Shown here in pieces: positions 16,104 through 25,092 of a DNA stretch of 64,000 nucleotides; position 1 is the first letter of the stretch, and each line of letters begins with the position of its first letter. Under the pieces are notes generated by a model. The model was not told where the DNA came from. It saw only the letters and a list, made by a program, of their open reading frames with translations, and did not search any database. Made by a program: the position numbers and the translations under genes. Source of the DNA: Agrobacterium tumefaciens str. B6. GTDB lineage: Bacteria > Pseudomonadota > Alphaproteobacteria > Rhizobiales > Rhizobiaceae. Location of the stretch: contig NZ_LMVK01000012.1 of the NCBI RefSeq assembly GCF_001541315.1, positions 186,001-250,000 of the forward strand, read 5' to 3'.

Positions 16104-17603
16104 TTACGCCGCCTTGTAAGTCCGCTCCACATGAGCTTTCGTTGCCGAGACGCTGAACCGGCTGACGAGCGCCGCCAGATTGGCGCTGACATCGCTCAGA
16201 TTATGCGTGGCCGCATTGGTTTCTTCCACCATCGCCGCATTCTTCTGGGTCAGATTATCCATGCTGTTGATGGCGGCGCTGATTTCCTGAATGCCGACGG
16301 ATTGCTCCTGCGCAGCCTTGGTCAGCGAGGCAATGTGTTCCTGAATATGATCCACCTTGTTGCCGATCGTATTCAAGGATTCGCCTGTCTTGTTGACCAG
16401 CGAGACGCCCTGCATCACGTCCGCGGAGGATTTGGAGATCAGGGTCTTGATTTCCTTGGCGGCGTTGGCTGAACGCTGCGCCAGTTCGCGCACTTCCTGA
16501 GCAACGACGGCGAAACCCTTGCCCGCTTCGCCGGCGCGTGCGGCTTCCACGCCGGCATTCAGCGCCAGAAGATTGGTCTGGAACGAAATCTCGTCGATGA
16601 CGGAGATGATCTGGGTGATTTTCTGCGATGAGTCTTCGATCGCCCCCATCGCCTTCACCGCTTCCGTCACCACATCGCGCGAGCGCGCGGCTTCAACGGC
16701 CGAGCTTTCGACGATGGCCTTGGCCTCTTCGGAACGCTGCGCCGACAATTTGGAAATGGTGGTGATTTCCTCGACGGCGGCGGCGGTTTCCTCAAGGGCC
16801 GCGGCCTGCTGCTCCGTCCGGCGGGCCATGTCGTCGGTCGCTGACGTCAGTTCGCGCGTATTGCCGGAAATCTTGTTCGCTTCCTCGACGATCTGCGCAA
16901 ATGCGCCGGAGAGATTGCCGACGGCGGCGTTGAAATTGGCGATCAGTCCCTGGAATTGCGGTGCGGTCTTTTCACCGATGCTGGAGGTGAGGTCGCCATT
17001 GGCCAGCCTGTCGAGGGCGCTGTTGAGCAGTGCGAGAACATGCTCCTGCTCCTTCTTCATCTGCGCCTGTTCGGCCTCCACCTTGTGCCGCTCGGCGGCA
17101 AGCACGTCGAGATAGACGGAGATCGAATAATCCATGTCGAGAAGCGCGGCCTTGATGGTGGCGGACAGGGCGTCCTTCACCTTCCGGGCCTTCTTTTCCA
17201 TGAAGAGGCCCTTCAACTCGGACTCGATCAGGGCCTTTACGATGCCATCGAGCATCAGCGCATAACCACCGATGTACCATCGAGGCTCCAGCCCGAGCCT
17301 TGCATGGGTGCGGCCGATAGCCGTCACGGCATCGGTATAATCCGCGTTGAATGTGCCGGAGGCGATCCTTGCCCAGTGTTTGAGCTGCATGGCCTTGGCG
17401 TGCTGTACATGCGCGTCGTTCGCGAAGAACTTCGCGGTCTCCGGCACCGAGCGGACCTTCGCATAAAAACGATCGAGAGAGGCGTCGAGAGAGCCGGTGA
17501 TGACGCCCTTCATGTCTGAAAGATTTTGCCGCTCACCGTGGCCGAGCCCCAGAAAATTCAGTCTTTCATCGAGTTGTCGGTCGGTTTTTTCTTGGCCATG
17601 CAT
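16104..17603 (-). CDS. Globin-coupled methyl-accepting chemotaxis protein (HemAT-like)
   Basis: 499 residues with no transmembrane segment. Residues about 10-175 form a sensor-globin (protoglobin) domain with '[12 protein letters not shown]', the proximal haem His100 in '[20 protein letters not shown]', and a short linker. A HAMP-like segment ('[14 protein letters not shown]', about 195-215) leads to the cytoplasmic signalling domain, whose hairpin tip reads '[20 protein letters not shown]' followed by '[19 protein letters not shown]'. The role is soluble oxygen-sensing chemoreceptor acting on CheA/CheW (aerotaxis). No che genes are adjacent. It has no CheR/CheB-type terminal pentapeptide. 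Confidence 0.93.
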   Translation of the reverse strand: MHGQEKTDRQLDERLNFLGLGHGERQNLSDMKGVITGSLDASLDRFYAKVRSVPETAKFFANDAHVQHAKAMQLKHWARIASGTFNADYTDAVTAIGRTHARLGLEPRWYIGGYALMLDGIVKALIESELKGLFMEKKARKVKDALSATIKAALLDMDYSISVYLDVLAAERHKVEAEQAQMKKEQEHVLALLNSALDRLANGDLTSSIGEKTAPQFQGLIANFNAAVGNLSGAFAQIVEEANKISGNTRELTSATDDMARRTEQQAAALEETAAAVEEITTISKLSAQRSEEAKAIVESSAVEAARSRDVVTEAVKAMGAIEDSSQKITQIISVIDEISFQTNLLALNAGVEAARAGEAGKGFAVVAQEVRELAQRSANAAKEIKTLISKSSADVMQGVSLVNKTGESLNTIGNKVDHIQEHIASLTKAAQEQSVGIQEISAAINSMDNLTQKNAAMVEETNAATHNLSDVSANLAALVSRFSVSATKAHVERTYKAA

Positions 17604-17757
17604 GTCTAGTCATCCTGATCTGGCGCCCAATTCACGTCTCTGGCGCCGTTGCGTGATTTAGACACGTCTAAAATTAACCAAGATATAATTTCGACTGGCT
17701 GAATTTGATGTTTGTTAATTCTAAAAGGAATTTTGTCCTGCTGGAGACGCTTGAAAC

Positions 17758-17792
17758 AAAAACGCGCCCGTCTTTTGGACGGACGCGTTTTT
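17758..17792 (-). terminator. Rho-independent terminator after the NYN gene
   Basis: AAAAACGCG pairs with CGCGTTTTT and CCGTC with GACGG inside. It reads with a T run on both strands; on the minus strand it lies 26 bases after the NYN-domain stop codon. Confidence 0.8.
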
Positions 17793-17818
17793 GCAATATC
17801 AGCGGTACAAAAACCGAA

Positions 17819-18388
17819 TCAGACGGTCTCTGGACCTTCGGCGTGACGAACGGGGCGCTCGTTCGGGTCGCGCCCGATTTCGGCCTTCAGCGTCATCAGA
17901 TCGATGAAGTGATCGGCCTGGCGGCGCAGATCGTCGGCGATCATGGCGGGCTGGGTGGCCATGGTGGAAACCACGGAAACCTTGCGGCCCTTGCGCTGCA
18001 GCGCATCCACCAGCGTGGTGAAATCGCCGTCGCCGGAAAACAGCACCAGGTGATCGACGGTCTCGGACTGCTCCATGGCGTCGACTGCCAGTTCGATGTC
18101 CATATTGCCCTTGATCTTGCGGCGGCCGAGTGCGTCGGTGAATTCCTTGGCGGGCTTGGTGACGACCTTGTAGCCGTTATAATCCAGCCAGTCGATCAGC
18201 GGGCGGATCGAGGAATATTCCTGATCTTCGATAAGAGCGGTGTAATAATAGGCGCGCAGCAGATAGCCACGCTTCTGAAACGCCTTCAGAAGCTTGCGAT
18301 AGTCAATATCGAACCCCAGGCTTTTCGATGCTGCATAAAGATTGGCTCCGTCTATGAAGAGCGCAATTTTCTCCCGTGGATCGAACAT
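17819..18388 (-). CDS. NYN (LabA/DUF88) domain protein
   Basis: 189 residues. The NYN fold is a PIN-like, metal-dependent nuclease domain. The start 'IALFIDGANLYAA' (about residues 8-20) supplies the first acidic residue, 'KGNMDIELAVDAM' the middle one and 'HLVLFSGDGDFTTLVDAL' the SGDGDF motif, the complete acidic set of LabA-like proteins. The substrate is probably RNA, but this is family knowledge. A 392-base gap separates it from the divergent rpoZ. Confidence 0.88.
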   Translation of the reverse strand: MFDPREKIALFIDGANLYAASKSLGFDIDYRKLLKAFQKRGYLLRAYYYTALIEDQEYSSIRPLIDWLDYNGYKVVTKPAKEFTDALGRRKIKGNMDIELAVDAMEQSETVDHLVLFSGDGDFTTLVDALQRKGRKVSVVSTMATQPAMIADDLRRQADHFIDLMTLKAEIGRDPNERPVRHAEGPETV

Positions 18389-18781
18389 TCCATCCCATTC
18401 CTTTTTTTTGGAAAGGCCATTATCTGGCTTTTATTTCCGGTCGCTAACGCAAAAAATCATGTCGTATCAACGAATTTTGCGCATCGCCGTTGCGTTTTAA
18501 GTAAGCTACCTTCCCCCGTATTCCAAGACAATTCTTCTAGACATTTTGTTCATCAGACGCCAAACATGGCGGATAAGTTGCCAAAAGACGCCAAATACAG
18601 GAAAAACTTGAATTCCGCGGCCAATGGCTGTATCGGAAGCTGGAAAGCTTCGTCACGAGAAATCTTGAGTGTTTTTCGCAAGGCGCGAGGCGCAGATTCA
18701 ATAGGTTAGGGCACAGCCGGTGCATCGCTAATATCGCACCGCGCTCTGATCCACGACATTACGACCCACAAAGGACAGGCA
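18389..18781. other. Intergenic region between NYN gene and rpoZ
   Basis: Divergent promoter region of about 390 bases. It is AT-rich at 18400-18560. Short open frames on both strands lack ribosome-binding sites. No hairpin or RNA gene is convincing. Confidence 0.4.
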
Positions 18782-19174
18782 ATGGCCCGCGTCACAGTAG
18801 AAGATTGCATTGATAAAGTAGACAACCGTTTCGAGCTGGTGCTTCTCGCTAGCCACCGTGCGCGCCAGATTTCGCAGGGCTCTTCCATCACGGTTGACCG
18901 CGATAACGACAAGAACCCTGTCGTTGCGCTGCGCGAAATCGCTGATGAGACGCTGTCTCCCGACGATCTCAAGGAAGACCTCATCCATTCGCTGCAGAAG
19001 CATGTGGAAGTGGACGAGCCCGAGCCCGATCCGGTCACGCTCGCCGCCTCCGCTATTGCTGATGGCGAAGACGACGACCAGCCGGAAACCGTCACTTTCG
19101 ACCAGATGTCGGAAGAAGAACTGCTGGCCGGTATCGAAGGCCTTGTGCCGCCGGAAAAAAATGACGATTATTGA
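18782..19174 (+). CDS. rpoZ: RNA polymerase omega subunit
   Basis: 130 residues. Omega chaperones assembly of the beta' subunit and helps form the ppGpp site of RNA polymerase. The conserved N-terminal core is clear ('[20 protein letters not shown]', 'ASHRARQIS', '[10 protein letters not shown]'), followed by an acidic tail of about 65 residues, usual in Alphaproteobacteria and longer than E. coli omega. 'AAAGGA' precedes the ATG. As in many bacteria it is next to the ppGpp synthetase gene, here separated by a terminator. Confidence 0.96.
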   Translation: MARVTVEDCIDKVDNRFELVLLASHRARQISQGSSITVDRDNDKNPVVALREIADETLSPDDLKEDLIHSLQKHVEVDEPEPDPVTLAASAIADGEDDDQPETVTFDQMSEEELLAGIEGLVPPEKNDDY

Positions 19175-19261
19175 TCTGACTTTATGACGCCTTTGACAGG
19201 CGGTGGTTACCGTCTGTCAATAGTTGCCGTCATAATCTGATCCCTATTGATGCAGCATTGT

Positions 19262-19295
19262 GCGCCGACCCCAAGGTTGGCGCGCTTTCTTTTTG
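19262..19295 (+). terminator. Terminator of rpoZ, inside the rsh leader
   Basis: GCGCCGACC and GGTTGGCGC pair around CCAA and are followed by a CTTTCTTTTTG run. The structure ends 12 bases before the rsh start codon, so it lies in the rsh ribosome-binding region. Confidence 0.75.
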
Positions 19296-19306
19296 TGGAA
19301 TATCGC

Positions 19307-21541
19307 ATGATGCGGCAATACGAACTCGTCGAGCGAGTTCAAAAATACAAACCGGATGCGAATGAGGCCCTGCTGAACAAGGCCTATGTTTACGCCATGC
19401 AGAAACACGGCCAGCAGAAGCGGGCCAATGGCGACCCCTATATCTCGCATCCGCTGGAAGTTGCCGCGATCCTCACAGAAATGCATCTCGACGAATCGAC
19501 CATCGCGGTGGCGCTGCTGCACGATACGATCGAGGACACCACCGCCACCCGCGCGGAAATCGACGAGCTATTCGGCGAAGATATCGGCCGGCTGGTGGAA
19601 GGCCTCACCAAGCTCAAGAAGCTCGACCTCGTTACCCGCAAGGCGAAACAGGCCGAAAACCTTCGCAAGCTGCTGCTCGCCATTTCCGACGACGTGCGCG
19701 TTCTCTTGGTCAAGCTCGCCGACCGCCTGCACAATATGCGCACCATGGAATACATGCCGGCCGACAAGCGCAGCCGCATTTCCGAAGAGACCATGGAAAT
19801 CTATGCGCCGCTCGCCGGCCGCATGGGCATGCAGGACATGCGCGACGAGCTGGAGGACCTGTCCTTCCGTTATCTCACCCCGGAAGCCTATGAGACGGTG
19901 ACGAACCGCCTGCAGGAACTGGAAACGCGCAATGAGGGCCTGATCAAGAAGATCGAGGACGAGTTGCGTGAGCTTCTCGTGGCGAACGGCCTGATCGGGG
20001 CCAACGTAAAAGGGCGGCAGAAAAAGCCCCATTCGGTTTTCCGCAAGATGCAGGCGAAGTCGCTTTCCTTCGAGCAGCTTTCGGATGTTTACGGTTTCCG
20101 TATTCTGGTGGACGATATTCCCGCCTGCTACCGGGCGCTGGGCATCGTGCACACCCGTTGGCGCGTGGTGCCGGGTCGCTTCAAGGATTACATCTCCACG
20201 CCGAAGCAGAACGACTATCGCTCCATCCACACCACCATCGTCGGACCCTCGCGCCAGCGCATCGAGCTGCAGATCCGCACCAAGCGCATGCACGAGATCG
20301 CCGAATTCGGCATTGCCGCCCATGCGCTCTATAAGGATGGCGAAAACGGGGAGGGCGATCTGCTCTCTCGGGAAAGCAACGCCTATTCCTGGCTGCGCCA
20401 CACCATCGAATCGCTCGCCGAAGGCGACAGCCCGGAAGAATTCCTCGAACATACCAAGCTGGAACTGTTCCAGGACCAGGTGTTCTGCTTCACGCCCAAG
20501 GGCAAGCTGATTGCGCTGCCGCGCGGCGCGACCCCCATCGATTTCGCCTATGCGGTGCACACCAATATCGGTGACACGACGGTTGGCGCCAAGATCAACG
20601 GGCGGATCATGCCGCTCGTGACCCGGCTTAACAATGGCGACGAGGTGGAGATCATCCGCTCGGGCGTGCAGGTGCCGCCTGCCGCATGGGAAGAGGTGGT
20701 GGTGACGGGCAAGGCCCGCTCGGCCATCCGTCGCGCCACGCGCATGGCCATCCGCAAGCAATATTCCGGCCTCGGCTATCGCATTCTGGAGCGCACCTTC
20801 GAGCGCGCCGGCAAGGCCTTCTCGCGTGAAGCACTGAAGCCCGTTCTTCATCGTCTGGCGCAGAAGGATGTGGAAGACGCGATCGCCGCCGTCGGGCGCG
20901 GTGAGGTCTCCTCGCTCGATGTGCTGCGTGCGGTCTATCCGGATTATCAGGACGAGCGCGTCACGGTGAAGATGACCGGTGACGATGGTTGGTTCAACAT
21001 GCGCAGCGCTTCCGGCATGGTCTTCAAGATCCCCGGCAAGTCGCGCTCCGCTCTGGAGGACGATGGCGCGGCCGAAATGCTGGATGGGCCGGACCCGCTG
21101 CCCATCCGCGGCCTTTCCGGCAATGTCGACGTGCATTTCGGTGCCGCCGGCGCGGTTCCGGGTGACCGCATCGTCGGCATCATGGAAAAAGGCAAGGGCA
21201 TTACCATATATCCCATTCAGGCGCCGGCGCTGCAGCGTTTCGACGATGAGCCGGAGCGCTGGATCGATGTCCGCTGGGACCTCGATGAAGCGAACAAGTC
21301 GCGCTTCATGGCGCGGGTGATGATCAATGCGCTGAACGAGCCGGGCACGCTCGCCTCCGTGGCGCAGTCCATCGCCACGCTCGATGTCAATATTCGGGGC
21401 TTGAACATGGTCCGCATCGGCACGGATTTCTCCGAGCTGGCGCTGGATGTCGAAGTCTGGGATCTCAGGCAGCTGAACCAGCTTCTGTCGCAGCTCAAGG
21501 ATCTCGACTGCGTCTCGACGGTGACGCGTGCCTTCGATTGA
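19307..21541 (+). CDS. rsh: Bifunctional (p)ppGpp synthetase/hydrolase Rsh
   Basis: 744 residues, the single RelA/SpoT homologue type of Rhizobiales. It makes and degrades the stringent-response alarmone (p)ppGpp. The N-terminal HD hydrolase domain has 'YISHPLEVAAILTEM' and 'ALLHDTIEDT'; the synthetase domain has 'DVYGFRILVDD' and 'DYRSIHTTIVGP'; then the TGS domain ('VFCFTPKGKLIALPRGATPI') and a C-terminal ACT domain ('SRFMARVMINALNEPGTLAS'). Both catalytic domains look intact. ATG 19307 is taken (19310 is also possible); a frame reaching 19247 would overlap the rpoZ terminator. Confidence 0.96.
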   Translation: MMRQYELVERVQKYKPDANEALLNKAYVYAMQKHGQQKRANGDPYISHPLEVAAILTEMHLDESTIAVALLHDTIEDTTATRAEIDELFGEDIGRLVEGLTKLKKLDLVTRKAKQAENLRKLLLAISDDVRVLLVKLADRLHNMRTMEYMPADKRSRISEETMEIYAPLAGRMGMQDMRDELEDLSFRYLTPEAYETVTNRLQELETRNEGLIKKIEDELRELLVANGLIGANVKGRQKKPHSVFRKMQAKSLSFEQLSDVYGFRILVDDIPACYRALGIVHTRWRVVPGRFKDYISTPKQNDYRSIHTTIVGPSRQRIELQIRTKRMHEIAEFGIAAHALYKDGENGEGDLLSRESNAYSWLRHTIESLAEGDSPEEFLEHTKLELFQDQVFCFTPKGKLIALPRGATPIDFAYAVHTNIGDTTVGAKINGRIMPLVTRLNNGDEVEIIRSGVQVPPAAWEEVVVTGKARSAIRRATRMAIRKQYSGLGYRILERTFERAGKAFSREALKPVLHRLAQKDVEDAIAAVGRGEVSSLDVLRAVYPDYQDERVTVKMTGDDGWFNMRSASGMVFKIPGKSRSALEDDGAAEMLDGPDPLPIRGLSGNVDVHFGAAGAVPGDRIVGIMEKGKGITIYPIQAPALQRFDDEPERWIDVRWDLDEANKSRFMARVMINALNEPGTLASVAQSIATLDVNIRGLNMVRIGTDFSELALDVEVWDLRQLNQLLSQLKDLDCVSTVTRAFD

Positions 21542-21568
21542 GGCATTTTTGATCCTTTGAAGATACTG

Positions 21569-21610
21569 AAAGGCCGTTGTTATGCGCTAAACGCATGGCA
21601 GCGGCCTTTT
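21569..21610 (+). terminator. Terminator after rsh
   Basis: AAAGGCCG pairs with CGGCCTTTT around an inner hairpin (ATGCG/CGCAT), ending in Ts. It is 28 bases after the rsh stop. Confidence 0.8.
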
Positions 21611-21738
21611 CCTGTCTCTGGTCGTGGAAGTGGTTTGCGACTATTTTCTCCTCAGAAATTGAAGAGAAGGAAACGCGGCGTGCCGGTGGATAAACACCGA
21701 TGAGAAACGCCAGTTCCAAACCGAAAGGACCGAAAATC

Positions 21739-21885
21739 ATGTTTACTCCGCTTCGCAAGATCGCCCGTGCCGTCCGTGGCAAGACCACCCAGGAACGCGA
21801 ATTCGAATATCTCAGCGGTTCGGTATCGAACGTCGATCTCGAATTCCGCCAGCGCGAAATCGACCGCGGCCTGTTCCGCCGGTAA
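21739..21885 (+). CDS. DUF3563 family small protein (48 aa)
   Basis: A 48-residue basic protein: 'MFTPLRKIARAVRGKTTQER' then 'EFEYLSGSVSNVDLEFRQRE' and 'IDRGLFRR'. The pattern of an aromatic/basic N terminus followed by 'EYL..SV...DLE.R.RE.DR' is that of the DUF3563 family, widespread in Alpha- and Betaproteobacteria and of unknown function. 'AAGGAC' precedes ATG 21739; the frame extends upstream to 21700, but the extra residues do not fit the family. Confidence 0.8.
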   Translation: MFTPLRKIARAVRGKTTQEREFEYLSGSVSNVDLEFRQREIDRGLFRR

Positions 21886-22359
21886 TGCACTCAACGCATG
21901 GCAGCCCATCGCCATGCGTATGGGGCTAGCAGATGCAGCCCTATCGGCCTGTGCATTCCTGCGTCTCGTAGACCAAGGTGAATACGCGCTTCTAGCGGGT
22001 GTCCCACACACAGCTGTCCGGTTTGACTGATATGACATGCTGCGTTTGCAATGAAGTTGACGGCGAGAGGGAGCGTATTTCCTCAACGTCTCCTTGGTCC
22101 CGGGAACAAGTTCGAGGATGCCCCAAGGATCTAATCACGTCGAATTGAATCAATCGCTTGCTGATCCTCGGGACAAGCCCGAGGATGACGTCAGAGTGTC
22201 CGGCAAGGCTTGTTATTGATCTGTCGACGCTGCACGAGCACGCGTAGGCTGGTTTCCGGCTCAAGGGCCAGAATGACGGACGTGGGGATAAGTCAGCAAA
22301 AGTCCTTTGTTGTCTACCATGCTCTTGGCTCGGCCGGGGCGATGAAATAGACTGCCCCC
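21886..22359. other. Intergenic region rich in palindromes
   Basis: About 470 bases with no gene. It holds a 9-base perfect inverted repeat right after the DUF3563 stop (ACGCATGGC/GCCATGCGT, 21894-21919) and the repeat cluster at 22097-22276. Confidence 0.6.
22097..22276. repeat. Cluster of three related intergenic palindromes
   Basis: Three imperfect units of the form 'GATCCTCGGG-ACAAG-CCCGAGGATGACG': about 22097-22125, 22162-22190 (the best, with perfect ATCCTCGGG/CCCGAGGAT arms) and 22250-22278. They share the CTTGA-type loop and the trailing ATGACG with the element at 15964-16082, so they are one rhizobial repeat family. Confidence 0.7.
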
Positions 22360-22938
22360 ATGCCGTTTCGCCGCCGTGAACCCGTTGGTTTTTCAGAGAA
22401 GATTCGCGACCTGTTCTGGCCGCGAACGGGTTTTTCCCGTTCGCTGCGCTATATGAAGCTGCGGCTGCTCAGGCTTTCCGCCTCTCCGCATTCTGTTGCC
22501 GCCGGTGTCGCCATCGGTGTGGGCGTGGCATGGACGCCGTTTCTCGGCGTTCACATCATCATCGCCATGGCGCTCGGTTTCCTCTTGCGCGTCAATCTCG
22601 TGGCGGCGGCGCTCGGCACCACCTTCGCCAATCCGCTGACATTTCCGTTCATTTGGGCATCCACCTGGGAGCTGGGACACTTCATTCTCGGCCGGCAGAA
22701 GACGGAAAGTGCCGCGCATGTGGATTTCGTGGCGCTGTTCAGCCATCTTGAATTCCGGCAGATATGGACGCCGGTGCTGGAACCCATGACCATCGGCGCG
22801 CTTCTTCCTGCCGTCATCAGCGCAATCATCGCCTATATCGCCGTTTATGGCCTCATCAGCGGTTTCCAGCGCCGCAAGATGGAAAATCTCGCGCATCGCG
22901 CCGCCAACAAGAATGCTTCTCTGGAGATGCTGAAATGA
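22360..22938 (+). CDS. DUF2062 membrane protein
   Basis: 192 residues. Members of DUF2062 are small integral membrane proteins of unknown function. The signature '[20 protein letters not shown]' (about residues 48-67), '[20 protein letters not shown]' (about 71-90) and a C-terminal membrane helix are clear. Its stop codon overlaps the acpS start (ATGA at 22935-22938), so the two are translationally coupled and start the lipid/secretion operon acpS-lepB-rnc-era. Confidence 0.85.
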   Translation: MPFRRREPVGFSEKIRDLFWPRTGFSRSLRYMKLRLLRLSASPHSVAAGVAIGVGVAWTPFLGVHIIIAMALGFLLRVNLVAAALGTTFANPLTFPFIWASTWELGHFILGRQKTESAAHVDFVALFSHLEFRQIWTPVLEPMTIGALLPAVISAIIAYIAVYGLISGFQRRKMENLAHRAANKNASLEMLK

Positions 22939-23339
22939 TCATTGGATTGGGTAGCGACCTGATCGACATCCGCCGCGTTGAAAAGTCGATCGAACGTTTC
23001 GGCGAGCGCTTTACCCATCGCTGTTTCACCGATATCGAGCGCGCCAAATCCGATGGCCGCAAGAACCGCGCCGCTTCCTATGCCAAACGTTTCGCCGCCA
23101 AGGAAGCCTGTTCCAAGGCGCTGGGAACCGGCCTTGCGAACGGCGTCTTCTGGAAGGATATGGGTGTCGTCAATCTGCCGGGCGGCAAGCCGACCATGGT
23201 GCTGACCAATGGGGCAGGGGAGAGGCTGGCGGCCATGCTGCCTGCCGGCCACCGCGCCAATATTCACCTGACGATCACGGACGATTTTCCTTATGCTCAG
23301 GCATTTGTGATCATAGAAGCGCTTCCCGTGATCGATTGA
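22935..23339 (+). CDS. acpS: Holo-[acyl-carrier-protein] synthase
   Basis: 134 residues. It transfers 4'-phosphopantetheine from CoA to apo-ACP, activating it for fatty-acid synthesis. Signature motifs are the N-terminal Mg-binding '[20 protein letters not shown]' and the '[15 protein letters not shown]' segment with the catalytic Glu. The ATG overlaps the previous stop. lepB follows after about 200 bases, which may contain a further promoter. Confidence 0.96.
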   Translation: MIIGLGSDLIDIRRVEKSIERFGERFTHRCFTDIERAKSDGRKNRAASYAKRFAAKEACSKALGTGLANGVFWKDMGVVNLPGGKPTMVLTNGAGERLAAMLPAGHRANIHLTITDDFPYAQAFVIIEALPVID

Positions 23340-23547
23340 GGCCCCGGCCTTGCCGCATTGGCGTTCTATTTGCGGGCGTGTGACAGAAGCGCTTCCCTTC
23401 GGGCTGGAAAGGTTCTAGAGAAGTCGCAGAAATATGAAAGCGTTGCTGGCAGTGTGAAACCGCTCCACCGCCGCAGGCTCTACAAACAACGGCCCGGAAG
23501 CCTTCGCGAAGCCGAAGAAGCCGGGAAACAATCAGGCAGGTCTTTAA

Positions 23548-24294
23548 GTGTCGGAAAAAGCTGAAAAGAAGCAGAACGCCCTCTGGGAGAACGTCAAGGT
23601 CATCATTCAGGCGCTGCTGCTGGCCATGGTCATCCGCACCGTGCTTTTTCAGCCCTTCACGATCCCATCGGGCTCGATGATGCCGACGCTTCTGGTTGGC
23701 GACTATCTTTTCGTCAATAAGTTCTCCTACGGCTATTCGAAATATTCGCTGCCTTTTTCGCCGAACCTGTTTTCGGGCCGCATTCTCGAATTCAGCAAGC
23801 CGAAGCGCGGCGACGTCGTGGTCTTCCGCCTGCCGCCCAATCCTGAAGTCGATTATATCAAGCGTCTCGTCGGCCTGCCGGGTGATCGCATCCAGGTGAC
23901 GAACGGCGTGCTGTTCATCAACGGTCAGCCGATTCCGAAGCAGCCCGACGGCACCTTCACGTCAGATTATCGCGCCGATCCGGGCGCCAATGTGCCTGTT
24001 TTCCGCGAAACGCTTGATAATGGCGTCACCTACGACACGCTGGACCAGTCGCCCGATTCGCGCGGCGACAACACCCGTGAATTCGTGGTGCCTGAAGGCC
24101 ATTATTTCATGATGGGCGACAACAGAGACAATTCGCTCGACAGCCGCTTCGATGTCGGTTTCGTGCCTGAAGAAAACCTGATCGGCCGCGCCAGCGTCAT
24201 CTTCTTCTCGCTGGGCAACGACACGCCGTTCAGCCGCATTTGGGAATGGCCGGCCAACATGCGTTGGGACCGCCTGTTCAAGGTTGTGGGATGA
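23548..24294 (+). CDS. lepB: Signal peptidase I
   Basis: 248 residues; cleaves signal peptides from exported proteins at the inner membrane. One N-terminal membrane anchor (about residues 17-35), the nucleophile Ser in 'FTIPSGSMMPTLLVGD', the general base Lys in 'PEVDYIKRLVGLPGD', and the late motif 'MMGDNRDNSLDSR' are all present. The start is GTG 23548. The stop overlaps the rnc start (ATGA), so the two are coupled. Confidence 0.96.
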   Translation: MSEKAEKKQNALWENVKVIIQALLLAMVIRTVLFQPFTIPSGSMMPTLLVGDYLFVNKFSYGYSKYSLPFSPNLFSGRILEFSKPKRGDVVVFRLPPNPEVDYIKRLVGLPGDRIQVTNGVLFINGQPIPKQPDGTFTSDYRADPGANVPVFRETLDNGVTYDTLDQSPDSRGDNTREFVVPEGHYFMMGDNRDNSLDSRFDVGFVPEENLIGRASVIFFSLGNDTPFSRIWEWPANMRWDRLFKVVG

Positions 24295-25010
24295 GTAAGA
24301 CCAAGCCGCTTTCCGCGGACGAAATTTCCCGTCTGGAAGCGTTGATCGGATATGAATTCAAGGAAAAGGCCCGGCTCGACCGGGCCTTGACCCATGCCAG
24401 CGCCCGCTCCGCCGCGGCAGGCAATTACGAGCGGCTGGAATTTCTAGGGGACCGCGTTCTCGGCCTCTGCGTGGCGGAATTGTTGTTCTCCATTTTCCGT
24501 AACGCCACCGAAGGTGAACTCTCCGTCCGTCTCAACCAGCTCGTAAGCGCCGAATCCTGCGCCGCGATCGGCGACGAGATGGGGCTGCACAATTTCATCC
24601 GTACCGGATCCGACGTGAAAAAGCTGACCGGCAAGGCGATGTTGAATGTGCGTGCCGATGTGGTCGAAAGCCTGATCGCCACCATCTATCTGGATGGCGG
24701 GCTGGAAGCATCGCGCAAGTTCATTCTGAAATATTGGCAGGGCCGCGCAACGAGCGTGGATGCCGGACGGCGAGACGCCAAGACCGAATTGCAGGAATGG
24801 GCGCATGCCAGATTTGCGACCACGCCCTCTTACAGGATTGACGATCGCTCCGGACCGGATCACGATCCTCGCTTTACAGTGACTGTCGAAATTCCCGGCG
24901 TAAAGCCGGAAACCGGTGTCGAGCGCTCCAAGCGCGCGGCCGAGCAGGTGGCGGCAACCAGATTGCTGGAACGCGAAGGCGTCTGGCAGAAGGGCTCCAC
25001 CCAGAACTGA
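24291..25010 (+). CDS. rnc: Ribonuclease III
   Basis: 239 residues. It cuts double-stranded RNA in rRNA and mRNA processing. The N-terminal endonuclease domain has the signature 'ERLEFLGDRVLGLCVAELLF' with the Glu/Asp metal ligands, a second acidic pair in 'ADVVESLIATIYLDGG', and a C-terminal double-stranded-RNA-binding domain ('DAKTELQEWAHARF', 'SKRAAEQVAATRLL'). ATG 24291 overlaps the lepB stop by four bases; a longer in-frame ATG at 24240 would lie inside lepB. lepB-rnc-era order is common in Proteobacteria. Confidence 0.96.
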   Translation: MSKTKPLSADEISRLEALIGYEFKEKARLDRALTHASARSAAAGNYERLEFLGDRVLGLCVAELLFSIFRNATEGELSVRLNQLVSAESCAAIGDEMGLHNFIRTGSDVKKLTGKAMLNVRADVVESLIATIYLDGGLEASRKFILKYWQGRATSVDAGRRDAKTELQEWAHARFATTPSYRIDDRSGPDHDPRFTVTVEIPGVKPETGVERSKRAAEQVAATRLLEREGVWQKGSTQN

Positions 25011-25092
25011 GCGCCCGCCATAGGGTGCTAAATCGAGCGCATGGCGGACCGATAAGGCCGCATGTTGAATACCTCTGACCTTGATGGATATC

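Noticed and set aside
19568..21136. A 522-codon open frame opposite rsh
   Set aside because: Antisense to all domains of Rsh; composition is His/Arg-rich and no family is recognisable.
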